NCBI GenBank assembly: GCA_964512045.1
Contig: CAZEJK010000163.1
Span: 1-11,370, forward strand
DNA from: CAZEJK01 sp964512045
Lineage (GTDB): Bacteria; Acidobacteriota; Thermoanaerobaculia; Thermoanaerobaculales; Sulfomarinibacteraceae
DNA: 11,370 bases
Direction: 5' to 3'
The position numbers and the translations under genes were made by a program. Below are positions 1 to 6,257 of the stretch, piece after piece (position 1 is the first letter of the stretch; every line of letters begins with the position of its first letter). The notes beneath the pieces are model-generated. The model was given only the letters and a program-made list of their open reading frames with translations, was not told the origin of the DNA and did no database searches.

Positions 1-2
1 GG

Positions 3-275
3 GCGGCCTACTTCTCGGTGATGGGGCTGGGCAAGATGGAGGTGACGGGGTCTGCAGATGGAGGCGAGGTCACGTTGTCGCACTCGCATGTGGACGACGG
101 CTGGCTGAAGAAGTGGGGGCAGCACGACAAGCCGATCAACCACTTCAGCTGCGGCTTCGTTGCCGCGATGTTCGCGGCGGCGTTCGACAAGCCGGCACGG
201 AGCTACGAGGCGACAGAGTCGGCGTCCAAGGTGATGGGGGCTGCGGCGAGCCAGCTGACCGTCAAGCCGGCGTAA
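3..275 (+). CDS. V4R-domain protein, C-terminal part (5' truncated by window edge)
   Basis: The reading frame is open from the first bases of the window to TAA at 273-275, so only about the last 90 residues are seen; the true start lies outside, and the ATG codons at 18 and 21 are probably internal. The segment looks like the C-terminal half of a V4R (4-vinyl reductase-like, Bet3-related) domain: a GLGK-type glycine turn, a strand-rich stretch with HSHVDDGW, a 'SCGF' helix start, then the final E-rich strand (YEATES) and closing strand. The cysteines usual in the last V4R motif are absent (ESASKVMGAAAS). It aligns by eye with the next gene over the whole visible length, so the two are tandem paralogues. 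V4R domains are known or proposed small-molecule binding modules (hydrocarbon or aromatic ligands, tetrapyrrole-linked enzymes); the ligand here cannot be told. Confidence 0.65.
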   Translation, partial: AAYFSVMGLGKMEVTGSADGGEVTLSHSHVDDGWLKKWGQHDKPINHFSCGFVAAMFAAAFDKPARSYEATESASKVMGAAASQLTVKPA

Positions 276-287
276 GGGGAGGAATCG

Positions 288-869
288 ATGACTGTAATGC
301 GAGATCAGGTGGTCAAGGCGCTGGCTGACATCGAGGTGCAGCCGGATGAGAACGGCTTGATGCCGGCGTACAACGTCCTCGTCAACCAGCTGCCGACCGC
401 GTTCTGGAACACCGTGTCGGAGCGGATGATGGCGATCGCGCCGCCGGAGCGCAAGGACGAGATGGAGGCTGCGCTGGTGAACGCAGCCTACGAGTGCGGC
501 TATCACACCGGCTACGGCATCATCACCTCGCCCGAGTTCGAAGCGGTCGTGAACCCGATGGTGACCGAGGGGGCCAAGGACGTTCTCCGCGGCGCCTATG
601 CCGTGTTCACAGCGTGGGGCTGGGCAAAGTCGGGGATCGTGCAGATCAAGGAAGGCGAGCGCATGACCGTTCGCGCGGTCGACTACTACGAGGCGGAGAG
701 CGGCGGAGACGGACCGCGGGCGTACATGATTCAAGGCGTGAGCAAGGCGTTCATGGAGCTGGCGTACGCCGACCCCTACCCGAACGGGATGAACACCTTT
801 GGGTGCGAGCAGACCAAAGGGATCGAGGTGGGCGATCCCCATGGCGAGTTCGTCGTCGCCAAGAAGTAG
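288..869 (+). CDS. V4R-domain (4-vinyl reductase-like) protein
   Basis: This is a 193-residue soluble protein with no signal peptide or membrane segment. A strong Shine-Dalgarno (AGGGGAGGA, 275-283) sits 4 nt before ATG 288, only 12 nt after the previous gene, so the two are co-transcribed. Residues ~40-190 fit the V4R pattern: a helical section ending in a Gly-rich turn (YECGYHTGYG), an 'AWGWAKSGIVQI' strand, 'GERMTVRAVDYYEAE', a helix after 'RAYMIQGV', and the terminal 'FGCEQTKGIEVGDPHGEF'. The last motif normally reads E-x2-C-x3-GD-x2-C-x-F. Here one Cys lies before the Glu and the other positions are Gly, so a Cys-coordinated metal is unlikely. The fold call is reasonably sure. The specific activity is unknown: ligand sensing, or a scaffold related to TRAPP Bet3. 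An alternative assignment is the related ATC-hydrolase-like family. Confidence 0.68.
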   Translation: MTVMRDQVVKALADIEVQPDENGLMPAYNVLVNQLPTAFWNTVSERMMAIAPPERKDEMEAALVNAAYECGYHTGYGIITSPEFEAVVNPMVTEGAKDVLRGAYAVFTAWGWAKSGIVQIKEGERMTVRAVDYYEAESGGDGPRAYMIQGVSKAFMELAYADPYPNGMNTFGCEQTKGIEVGDPHGEFVVAKK

Positions 870-879
870 TCTGGACCGC

Positions 880-913
880 GGCGTCGGACCGGGTCTCGAC
901 TCGGTCCGACGTC
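880..913 (+). terminator. Strong intergenic hairpin, possible terminator or attenuator
   Basis: In the 70-nt gap between the V4R pair and the cysteine desulfurase-like gene, CGTCGGACCG (882-891) pairs perfectly with CGGTCCGACG (902-911). The loop region adds G893-C900, T894-A899 and a G-T wobble, closing on a CTCG tetraloop (895-898). Outside, 880/913 and 881/912 can add two more pairs. That gives about 15 base pairs. Only TTT at 921-923 follows, so there is no classic U-tract. It may be a terminator of a G+C-rich type, an mRNA-processing or stability element, or a partial terminator reducing expression of the downstream block. Confidence 0.5.
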
Positions 914-939
914 CGCTGGATTTGCCTCTGGGGGCGAGG

Positions 940-2079
940 ATGGGAAAGATCTACCTCAACAACGCGGCGACCTCGTATCCCAAGCCGCCGGAGGTGGTGG
1001 CGGCGGTGTGCCGGCTCCTCGCGGAGACTCCGGGCTCATCGGAGCGCGGCTTCGGGAACGGCAGAGATCACCGCACGACCTGCCGCTCGGCCGTCGCAGA
1101 TCTTCTGGGTGTGGCCGACGCCTTCCGGGTTGCGCTTCTGCCGTCGGCCACCCACGCCCTCAACGAGGTGATCAGGCCGTTCGCCGTGCCGGGCGCCCAC
1201 GTGGTGACGACCGTCCTCGAGCACAACTCGGTGCTCCGGCCGCTGGAGCACGCCCGTCTGCGCGGTGCAGAGATCACGCATCTCGAGCCCGAACCGGGCG
1301 GCGCCGTGACTCCTGCTGCGGTCGTATCCTCTATCCGGGACACGACCACGCTCATTGTCGTGACCCATGCCTCCAACGTGACCGGGAGCGTGCAGCCGAT
1401 TGCAGAGATCGCTCGGGTGGCAGCCGACGCCGAGGTGCCGGTGCTGATCGACGCCTCGCAGTCGGCAGGGGGAGTTCCGATCTCCTACGCCGGGCTTCCG
1501 GGCCGGGTGTTCCTGGTCGCGGCGGGCCACAAGGGCCTGCTCGGCCCTCCTGGTGTGGGTGTGCTCGTGCTGCCGGACGATCAGCTCGAGCAGAGCGTGG
1601 TGGGTGGCACCGGCGTCCGTTCGGTGCTCGTGGGGCATCCCACTGACCTGCCGTTGCGACACGAAGCAGGAACACCGAACCTCCCGGCGATCGCGGGTTT
1701 GACCGCCGGGATCGGGGTTCTGACGCTGCGTGGCGTGGCCACCGAGGGACGTCATCGGCATGAGCTGGTGCGTCAGCTCCGCGAACGGCTGGCAGTCGTC
1801 CCGGGCTGTCACCTCCTCCCGCTGGCGCGTGAGGACGGTCGTGCTGGCATCGTCTCGTTGTGGCTGGACGGTTGGGACGCCAGTGAGCTCGCGTTCGTGC
1901 TGTTCGACTCGTTCGGGGTCATGACCAGGGCTGGGTTGCACTGCGCTCCGCTGGTGGCAGACCACTATCGGGTGCCGCCGAGCGGCACGATCCGGGTGAG
2001 CGTTGGTCGGGAGACGAGCCCATTGGAGATCGATACGGTGTGCTCGGCCATCGAGCAGCTCGCGGAGTCGTCGCCGTGA
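940..2079 (+). CDS. Cysteine desulfurase-like PLP enzyme (class V aminotransferase family)
   Basis: This 379-residue protein belongs to fold-type I PLP enzymes of the cysteine desulfurase/selenocysteine lyase group, which remove sulfur (or selenium) from cysteine as an enzyme persulfide. It starts at ATG 940 with a GGGGCGAGG purine run just upstream. Starting here gives the typical N-terminus IYLNNAATSYPKP; an ATG in frame at 799 lies inside the V4R gene and is rejected. Visible signatures are EHNS (His95, cofactor stacking), SNVTG (146 region), DASQSAG (Asp171), GHKGLLGP (Lys198, Schiff-base lysine), GGTGVRS (222-228), HEAGTPN, and GLHCAP with Cys335, the expected persulfide cysteine. The short 'HKGLLGP' and 'RAGLHCAP' forms recall the TIGR01977-like subgroup rather than housekeeping IscS. 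The next gene starts inside its stop codon. The sulfur acceptor is not identified. Confidence 0.88.
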   Translation: MGKIYLNNAATSYPKPPEVVAAVCRLLAETPGSSERGFGNGRDHRTTCRSAVADLLGVADAFRVALLPSATHALNEVIRPFAVPGAHVVTTVLEHNSVLRPLEHARLRGAEITHLEPEPGGAVTPAAVVSSIRDTTTLIVVTHASNVTGSVQPIAEIARVAADAEVPVLIDASQSAGGVPISYAGLPGRVFLVAAGHKGLLGPPGVGVLVLPDDQLEQSVVGGTGVRSVLVGHPTDLPLRHEAGTPNLPAIAGLTAGIGVLTLRGVATEGRHRHELVRQLRERLAVVPGCHLLPLAREDGRAGIVSLWLDGWDASELAFVLFDSFGVMTRAGLHCAPLVADHYRVPPSGTIRVSVGRETSPLEIDTVCSAIEQLAESSP

Positions 2080-2363
2080 CCAGGGTTGTGGAGACCCGTC
2101 CGTTGGAAGGCTGTTTGGAGAGCACGCCGGTGGTGGACTACCACCTCGACGAGCCAGTGGACGAGGCCCTGATGCACCGTCTGGCGGGCGAAAGCGGGCG
2201 ACTGCAGTACTTCCCCCGGTTCCCCCGACCCTACTTCCGGATCGATGCGCCGGCACGGTTCGTCATCCAGGGTGTGCTGGGTCAGACCCACGTTCGCGTG
2301 ACATTTTCTGCATCAGTCGGCGACGAGGCGATCGAGGAGGTGCGATGTCGCATCGAGAGCTAA
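2076..2363 (+). CDS. Small hypothetical protein, translationally coupled
   Basis: This 95-residue product is not recognised. The start is taken as GTG 2076, which overlaps the preceding TGA as GTGA and is preceded by CGGAG at 2063-2067; the ATG at 2040 lies deep in the upstream gene. The protein is soluble and mixed in composition, with an acidic N-terminal half, an aromatic and proline-rich centre (FPRFPRPYFRI, residues 46-56), then two probable beta strands (ARFVIQGVLG; THVRVTFSAS) and an acidic end. It has two cysteines (13 and 91). Its length and coupling to a cysteine desulfurase-like enzyme would suit a small partner or sulfur-acceptor protein, but no sequence motif proves that. A strong ribosome site for the following gene (GAGGAGG, 2334-2340) is embedded near its 3' end. 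Confidence 0.72.
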   Translation: MTRVVETRPLEGCLESTPVVDYHLDEPVDEALMHRLAGESGRLQYFPRFPRPYFRIDAPARFVIQGVLGQTHVRVTFSASVGDEAIEEVRCRIES

Positions 2364-3322
2364 CAGAGGCGTCTGACGACGGCGCTGGGTGTCCCGAGCT
2401 GGCGGACACGAGCCCGACCCAGACCGCTGGTCCCGAAGACAGGCCGTTTCTGGAAGCCCTCGAGAAGGAGGTGCTGGCCGGCTCGTCGGGGTTGCTCGAG
2501 GTGGGGACCGGGATCGAGGCGATCGGCCGGGTCCTGTTGGTCTCCGGCCGCGTGGCCTGGGCCACGTGCGTCTATCAGCCCGAGAACCTCGGACAGCTGC
2601 TCCGTCGGCTGGGACACCTCTCGGATGCCGATCTGGAACGCGTGGACGCGGTGTACTCCGATCGAGGAGGCAAGGTGAAGCTGGGCCGACTCCTGGAGGA
2701 GACCGGTCTCGTCTCGCGACCGGTGCTGCGACGTTGTCTGCTGCTCCATGTCCGAATGGCGCTGTCCTGCATGCTCTCCAACCATGATCTGCGAGCCCAC
2801 TGGACACCGGGCGAGTGTGCAGGCGAGGAGGATCTGACGTTTGCACTCGAGCAGCTTCTGGTGGGCCTGGCAGCCAGGCCCGACGATCCGTGGATCGCTG
2901 GCGATCGTCTGTGGGCGCTTGCCAACGAGCTGGCGCAGCTCAAGTCAGTGGAAGGTTTTCGAGGCGCCGTGATTGCAACTGGAGAGGGCGCGAGCGTCAC
3001 CAGTGTTGGCTACGCCGACGTGGCAGGAACCGAGGTTCAGGAGCTGGCCCTGGTCAGCAGCACGCTGCTCGTGGAGTCGAGACGGATTGCGCCGCATCTG
3101 TCGACTGGAGCGCCGCGGTGCGGATTCCTGGAAGGCCCAAAGGGCGCTGTTCTCAGCTCGTGGATCGACGAGCAACGAGGCCTGATTGTGGCCGTTGCTG
3201 TGGACACGTCCGCGCGGCTCGGGGTTGCCAAGCATCGCCTCGAGCAGACTGCAGAGCGTCTGCGATCGGCGCTGCAATCGGAGCACAACCAGAGCCTGCC
3301 ACGAGAGGCAGCAACGGAGTAA
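2345..3322 (+). CDS. DUF4388/PATAN-like domain fused to roadblock/LC7-like domain
   Basis: This 325-residue cytoplasmic protein starts at ATG 2345, 4 nt after an excellent Shine-Dalgarno (GAGGAGG, 2334-2340), overlapping the previous gene by 19 nt. Residues 1-34 are polar and probably disordered. Residues ~35-155 resemble the DUF4388 (PATAN) pattern: 'SGLLEVGTGIEAIGRVLLVSG' followed by RVAWA, then helical units with LRRLGHLSDADLE and KLGRLLEETGLVSRPVL. These also resemble the helix pairs seen in GspE/MshEN N-termini. Residues ~195-311 resemble a roadblock/LC7 domain: helix ANELAQLKSVEG, strand FRGAVIATGEG, 'ELALVSSTLLVESRRIAPHL' helix, strands GAVLSSWI and RGLIVAVAV, and a final long helix. 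Such domains serve as dimerisation and NTPase-regulating adaptors. The next gene is a ParA-like ATPase 3 nt away, making it the likely partner. Domain calls come from pattern recognition, not a profile search. Confidence 0.6.
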   Translation: MSHRELTEASDDGAGCPELADTSPTQTAGPEDRPFLEALEKEVLAGSSGLLEVGTGIEAIGRVLLVSGRVAWATCVYQPENLGQLLRRLGHLSDADLERVDAVYSDRGGKVKLGRLLEETGLVSRPVLRRCLLLHVRMALSCMLSNHDLRAHWTPGECAGEEDLTFALEQLLVGLAARPDDPWIAGDRLWALANELAQLKSVEGFRGAVIATGEGASVTSVGYADVAGTEVQELALVSSTLLVESRRIAPHLSTGAPRCGFLEGPKGAVLSSWIDEQRGLIVAVAVDTSARLGVAKHRLEQTAERLRSALQSEHNQSLPREAATE

Positions 3323-3325
3323 CCC

Positions 3326-4141
3326 ATGACCCATGTCATCGCATTGGCCACATCGAAGGGCGGAACGGGGAAGACGACAACCGCGCTGAACCTGTCGGTA
3401 ACCCTGGCAGACCGCGGACGGCGCACCGTGCTGGTCGACCTCGACCCACAGGGGGCGATCGGTCTGGCGCTGGCTCGCAGCGACACCGAGTGGAGCGGCC
3501 TGGCGGAGCATCTGCTCGGCGCGGAGAGCCTCGACGAGGTGCTCGTGGCGACCAAGATCCCGACGCTCAAGATCTTGCCACGTGGACGTCTGGATCCTGT
3601 CGACGTCTGCCGGTACGAGCAGTACCTGCATACCACCGATGCGGTGGCAACGGTGATTCAGGAGCTCTGCGAGGATCGGGACTACGTGATCGTCGACAAC
3701 CCCTCCGGCCTCGGCATGATCACGCGTGCGGCTCTGGCGGTCAGTGACTTCGTGCTTGCGCCGTTGCAGGCGGAGCCGATGGCGCTGCGGTCGTTCACTC
3801 AGCTGCTCCGGGTGATCGACCATGTGCGCCAGGAGGAGAACCCGCGGCTCCAGCTTCTGGGCGTGCTGCCGACGATGGTTCGCCTCGACCAGGAGCCCTC
3901 GTTGAACGTCATGAGCACGGTCTGGTCCGAGATCGACGGGGTGCTCGAGACGGTGATCCCGCGCGCCGATGTGTTCGCTGAGGCGAGCGAGCTGGGTTTG
4001 CCGGTAGCGTTTCTTTCGGGGAAGACCCCGCCGGAGGCCCGCCGGTTCGACCTGCTCGCGAGCGAGCTCGAGGCCGCGATTTCTGAGCTGAGCGATGCAC
4101 AGGGAGGGTTCGATGAGAAGCCGCAACGTGAGCTCCTCTGA
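3326..4141 (+). CDS. ParA/MinD-family ATPase
   Basis: This 271-residue protein is a P-loop ATPase of the ParA/MinD/Soj group, which switch between ATP-bound dimers on nucleoid or membrane and released monomers to position DNA or protein cargo. Residues 10-18 form the deviant Walker A motif SKGGTGKTT with both signature Lys11 and catalytic-site Lys16. Walker A' is LVDLDPQG (Asp38, Asp40), and the Walker B equivalent is YVIVDNPSG (Asp124). The C-terminal part (GLPVAFLSGKTPPEARRFDLLASELE) is typical of Soj/ParA. There is no MinD-type amphipathic tail and no N-terminal HTH as in plasmid P1 ParA. It starts at ATG 3326 with GGAG at 3316-3319. No parB or parS-like gene is near; roadblock proteins flank it on both sides (3-nt gap before, 29-nt overlap after). 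It is therefore probably an orphan cargo-positioning ParA rather than the chromosome partition protein. Confidence 0.9.
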   Translation: MTHVIALATSKGGTGKTTTALNLSVTLADRGRRTVLVDLDPQGAIGLALARSDTEWSGLAEHLLGAESLDEVLVATKIPTLKILPRGRLDPVDVCRYEQYLHTTDAVATVIQELCEDRDYVIVDNPSGLGMITRAALAVSDFVLAPLQAEPMALRSFTQLLRVIDHVRQEENPRLQLLGVLPTMVRLDQEPSLNVMSTVWSEIDGVLETVIPRADVFAEASELGLPVAFLSGKTPPEARRFDLLASELEAAISELSDAQGGFDEKPQRELL

Positions 4142-4721
4142 CCTCCGGCTGGCACGGACGCTTTCGCGCCGCGTCCGGGGGCGTGGACAGAAGGCTCCAG
4201 GCGCAACGGCTCCAGGCTCGGGCGGCGCCGGCTACACGCGTTTTGCGCCAGCATTGGAGGGTATGGAGCCTCCACCACCGCCTCGGTCGATCGAGCCGGA
4301 GGCGACTGGCAGCGACGAGGTGGCGGGCCGTCCGCCGGCCGCGCCCGCAGTGCCGCTCGACATGGACTCCTGGGAGGTCTTGCTGGCCTGGAGCCTCGAG
4401 CTCTGTCAGGCGCGAGCCGCGTTCGTGGTCGATCCCCAGGGCTTTGTGATCGCCAGCCGCGGGAACGTTCCGACGGACGGCTTCGATGGGACCGGCGCCG
4501 AGCTGGCGTACGGGATGGAGCAGCTCGACCGTGTCGATCCGGAGGCCGGCACGTTGCACGGTATCGAGCTCCAGTTCGAGGGCCGGAAGGTCTTCGCGGT
4601 ACGCGGTGAAGCTGCCAGCGGATCGTACGTTCTCGGCTTCGTCGGATCGAGGACGCTGCCCGAGGATCTGAAGGTCGCGCTGCACAGACAGCTCGTCTAC
4701 AGCCTGCAGACTCTGGGGTAG
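4113..4721 (+). CDS. Roadblock/LC7-like protein with basic disordered N-terminal tail
   Basis: This 202-residue protein starts at ATG 4113, 4 nt after AGGGAGGG (4101-4108) and 29 nt inside the ParA-like gene; an ATG at 4095 has no comparable ribosome site. Residues 1-28 are strongly basic with repeated arginines (RLARTLSRRVRGRGQK). Residues 29-82 are Gly/Pro/Ala-rich with a run of five prolines and look disordered. Residues ~85-202 resemble a roadblock/LC7 domain: helix SWEVLLAWSLELCQA, strand AAFVVDPQGFVIASRG, a helix around AELAYGMEQLD, strands HGIELQFEGRKVFAVRG and SYVLGFVG, and a final helix VALHRQLVYSLQTLG. A basic N-terminal tail followed by a linker and a folded domain resembles the ParA-stimulating ends of ParB-type and cargo-adaptor partners, which fits its position right behind the ATPase. 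That role is inferred from position and tail. Confidence 0.62.
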   Translation: MRSRNVSSSDLRLARTLSRRVRGRGQKAPGATAPGSGGAGYTRFAPALEGMEPPPPPRSIEPEATGSDEVAGRPPAAPAVPLDMDSWEVLLAWSLELCQARAAFVVDPQGFVIASRGNVPTDGFDGTGAELAYGMEQLDRVDPEAGTLHGIELQFEGRKVFAVRGEAASGSYVLGFVGSRTLPEDLKVALHRQLVYSLQTLG

Positions 4722-4730
4722 TCTGGCACG

Positions 4731-4759
4731 TTTCTTCGCTGGCCGAGCCTGCGTACAAT
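4731..4759 (+). promoter_or_regulatory. Candidate promoter of the TPR gene
   Basis: TACAAT at 4754-4759 is a good -10 element, with a weak -35 (TTTCTT, 4731-4736) 17 bp upstream, in the 60-nt gap before the TPR gene. If used, transcription would begin near 4766, placing the ATG at 4758 upstream of the message and supporting the GTG start at 4782. A sigma-54-like sequence, TGGCACG at 4724-4730 followed by TTCGCT at 4735-4740, lies in the same gap, but its GG-to-GC spacing is one base too long. Confidence 0.33.
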
Positions 4760-4781
4760 GTCCCACCGGGAGGGCTGGAAC

Positions 4782-6143
4782 GTGGAACGGTGGGTACGAG
4801 CCTGCGTGAGCGCTGTGGTCGTGGTGATGGTGGCGGCGCTGGGCGCTGCGGGAGTCGCGTGGGCAGCGGACTGGGACGAGCTGACCCGGCGTGGAGAGTG
4901 GCTGTTTGCGTCCGGAGAGCTGGAGAAGGCGGAGGCCGCCTTCGCGAAGGCGCTGGCGGCGGCCGAGGCTGGCGGGCGAGCACGCCAGATCGAAAGGAGC
5001 CTCGACAACCTCGCGCGGCTGCTACAGCACCGGCAACGGTTCGCGGAGGCGCGCCCGCTGCTCGAGCGGTTGGTTGAGCTCGAGCGCAACCGTTTGGGCG
5101 CCGGCGATCCCGGCTTGGTGGCAACCCTCAACGCCCTCGGCAACAGTGCGCGGGCCATGGGAGACCGTGTGGCAGCGGTGGACGCGTTCCGTCGTTCCGT
5201 GGAGATCTCCGCGTCGCATCCGGATGCCATCGCGCCGGATCGGCGCCGCTTCGCTCTGGCGGGGCTGGCGGCGTCGCTGGCCGGTGGCGACGCACCGGCC
5301 GAAGCGATCCCGGTCTACCGGGATCTGCTGGCCGAGCAGGTGGAGGCGTTCGGTTCTGAGGATCCGGAAGCTCTGGCCACATTGGAGAGCCTGGCCAACC
5401 TCGAGATGCGGCACGGCTCCGGTGAGAAGGCGGAGCAGCTGTTCTGGACGCTGTTCGAGCGTCAGCGGGCCGCCAGCGGGCCTGAAGCCGCATCCCTCGC
5501 CCTCGCGGGGAATGCGCGGTCGATGCTCGGAAGCGGCTTTGCAGACGCCGCAGCGAAGATGGCGCGGACCGCCCTGGAGACGTTCCCCGGCGGCGGGCTG
5601 CTCGATGCCCTGGCCACGCTGGCCGGAGCGAGCTGGCTCGAGGTTCGGATTGCGGCGCCGAGCGTCGACGTGGTGCTGGATGCGGCCACCGGTCCCTCGC
5701 CGGAGCTCTCCGAGGCGCTTGCGCGTCACTCGCGGCTGGCGGCGGCGCAGCGGGATCAGCTCGGCCCCACCCACCCGAAGCTCGCCGAGACGCTCACCCG
5801 AATCGCCATGCTGCAGGCGCGGAGCGGGAATGTGCAGGCGACGGTCGAGGCCCAGCGCCAGCTCGTGGATGTGTACCGGGCAGCGGGATCCGGGCAGATC
5901 GTCGAGGCCCTCGGAGTGCTGGCGGAGCTGGAGCAGAGGGCCGGTGATCTCGAAGCGGCGCTGGCGTCGAACACCGAGCATATCGAGCGCGTGGAGAAGC
6001 GGTTCGGAGAGCGCGCTGCCGAGCTTCTGGCGCCCCTCGAGCGGCAGGTCGAGCTACTGAAGGACCTCGGTCGCAAGCGTGATGCGCGCCCGTATGCAAA
6101 GCAGCTGCGCAAGGTGCAGCGAGAGCTGCGGCGCAGATCGTAA
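4782..6143 (+). CDS. Exported TPR-repeat protein
   Basis: The product is 453 residues. GTG 4782 is chosen as start because GGGAGGG (4768-4774) lies 7 nt before it and because it yields a compact signal peptide: a charged ERWVR start, a hydrophobic core at residues ~7-25, and an AWA/A cleavage site around 28-29. An in-frame ATG at 4758 lacks a ribosome site and overlaps a likely -10 box. The mature part is almost all alpha-helical tetratricopeptide units of the long, kinesin-light-chain-like kind, for example LTRRGEWLFASGELEKAEAAF, then DNLARLLQHRQRFAEARPLLERL, NALGNSARAMGDRVAAVDAFRR, and later LTRIAMLQARSGNVQATVEA. The centre (~230-320) is more divergent. TPRs are protein-binding scaffolds, so this is probably a periplasmic scaffold. 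No enzyme domain is present, and the partner is unknown. The C-terminus ends in a basic helix (LRKVQRELRRRS). Confidence 0.85.
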   Translation: MERWVRACVSAVVVVMVAALGAAGVAWAADWDELTRRGEWLFASGELEKAEAAFAKALAAAEAGGRARQIERSLDNLARLLQHRQRFAEARPLLERLVELERNRLGAGDPGLVATLNALGNSARAMGDRVAAVDAFRRSVEISASHPDAIAPDRRRFALAGLAASLAGGDAPAEAIPVYRDLLAEQVEAFGSEDPEALATLESLANLEMRHGSGEKAEQLFWTLFERQRAASGPEAASLALAGNARSMLGSGFADAAAKMARTALETFPGGGLLDALATLAGASWLEVRIAAPSVDVVLDAATGPSPELSEALARHSRLAAAQRDQLGPTHPKLAETLTRIAMLQARSGNVQATVEAQRQLVDVYRAAGSGQIVEALGVLAELEQRAGDLEAALASNTEHIERVEKRFGERAAELLAPLERQVELLKDLGRKRDARPYAKQLRKVQRELRRRS

Positions 6144-6257
6144 GATCGGAGTTGCCGCTACTCGAAGATTCGAACGGTCACGACCCGCCGCTGCTGCCGG
6201 GCGCAGGCAAGATGGTTTTCCGGAGGTGCCGGTCCACTGCCGCGTTGGGAGATGGAT

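Noticed and set aside
799..939. Upstream extension of the cysteine desulfurase-like gene to ATG 799
   Set aside because: The extra 47 residues overlap the V4R gene and the hairpin and do not resemble any family N-terminus. ATG 940 has a purine-rich ribosome site and gives the standard IYLNNAAT start.
3326..4721. Chromosome partition locus (parAB)
   Set aside because: There is no ParB (no ParB N-terminal motif or HTH), no parS-like repeats, and the downstream gene looks roadblock-like. Gid/replication-origin genes usually next to parAB are absent.
4724..4740. Sigma-54 promoter (TGGCACG followed by TTCGCT)
   Set aside because: The GG to GC distance is one base longer than the strictly kept spacing, so it is noted but not annotated as functional.
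1036..5124. Long minus-strand frames (1036-2256, 2945-4126, 3799-5124)
   Set aside because: All lie opposite genes with clear family motifs, have Arg/Pro/His-biased low-complexity translations, and cross real gene boundaries. They are compositional shadows.
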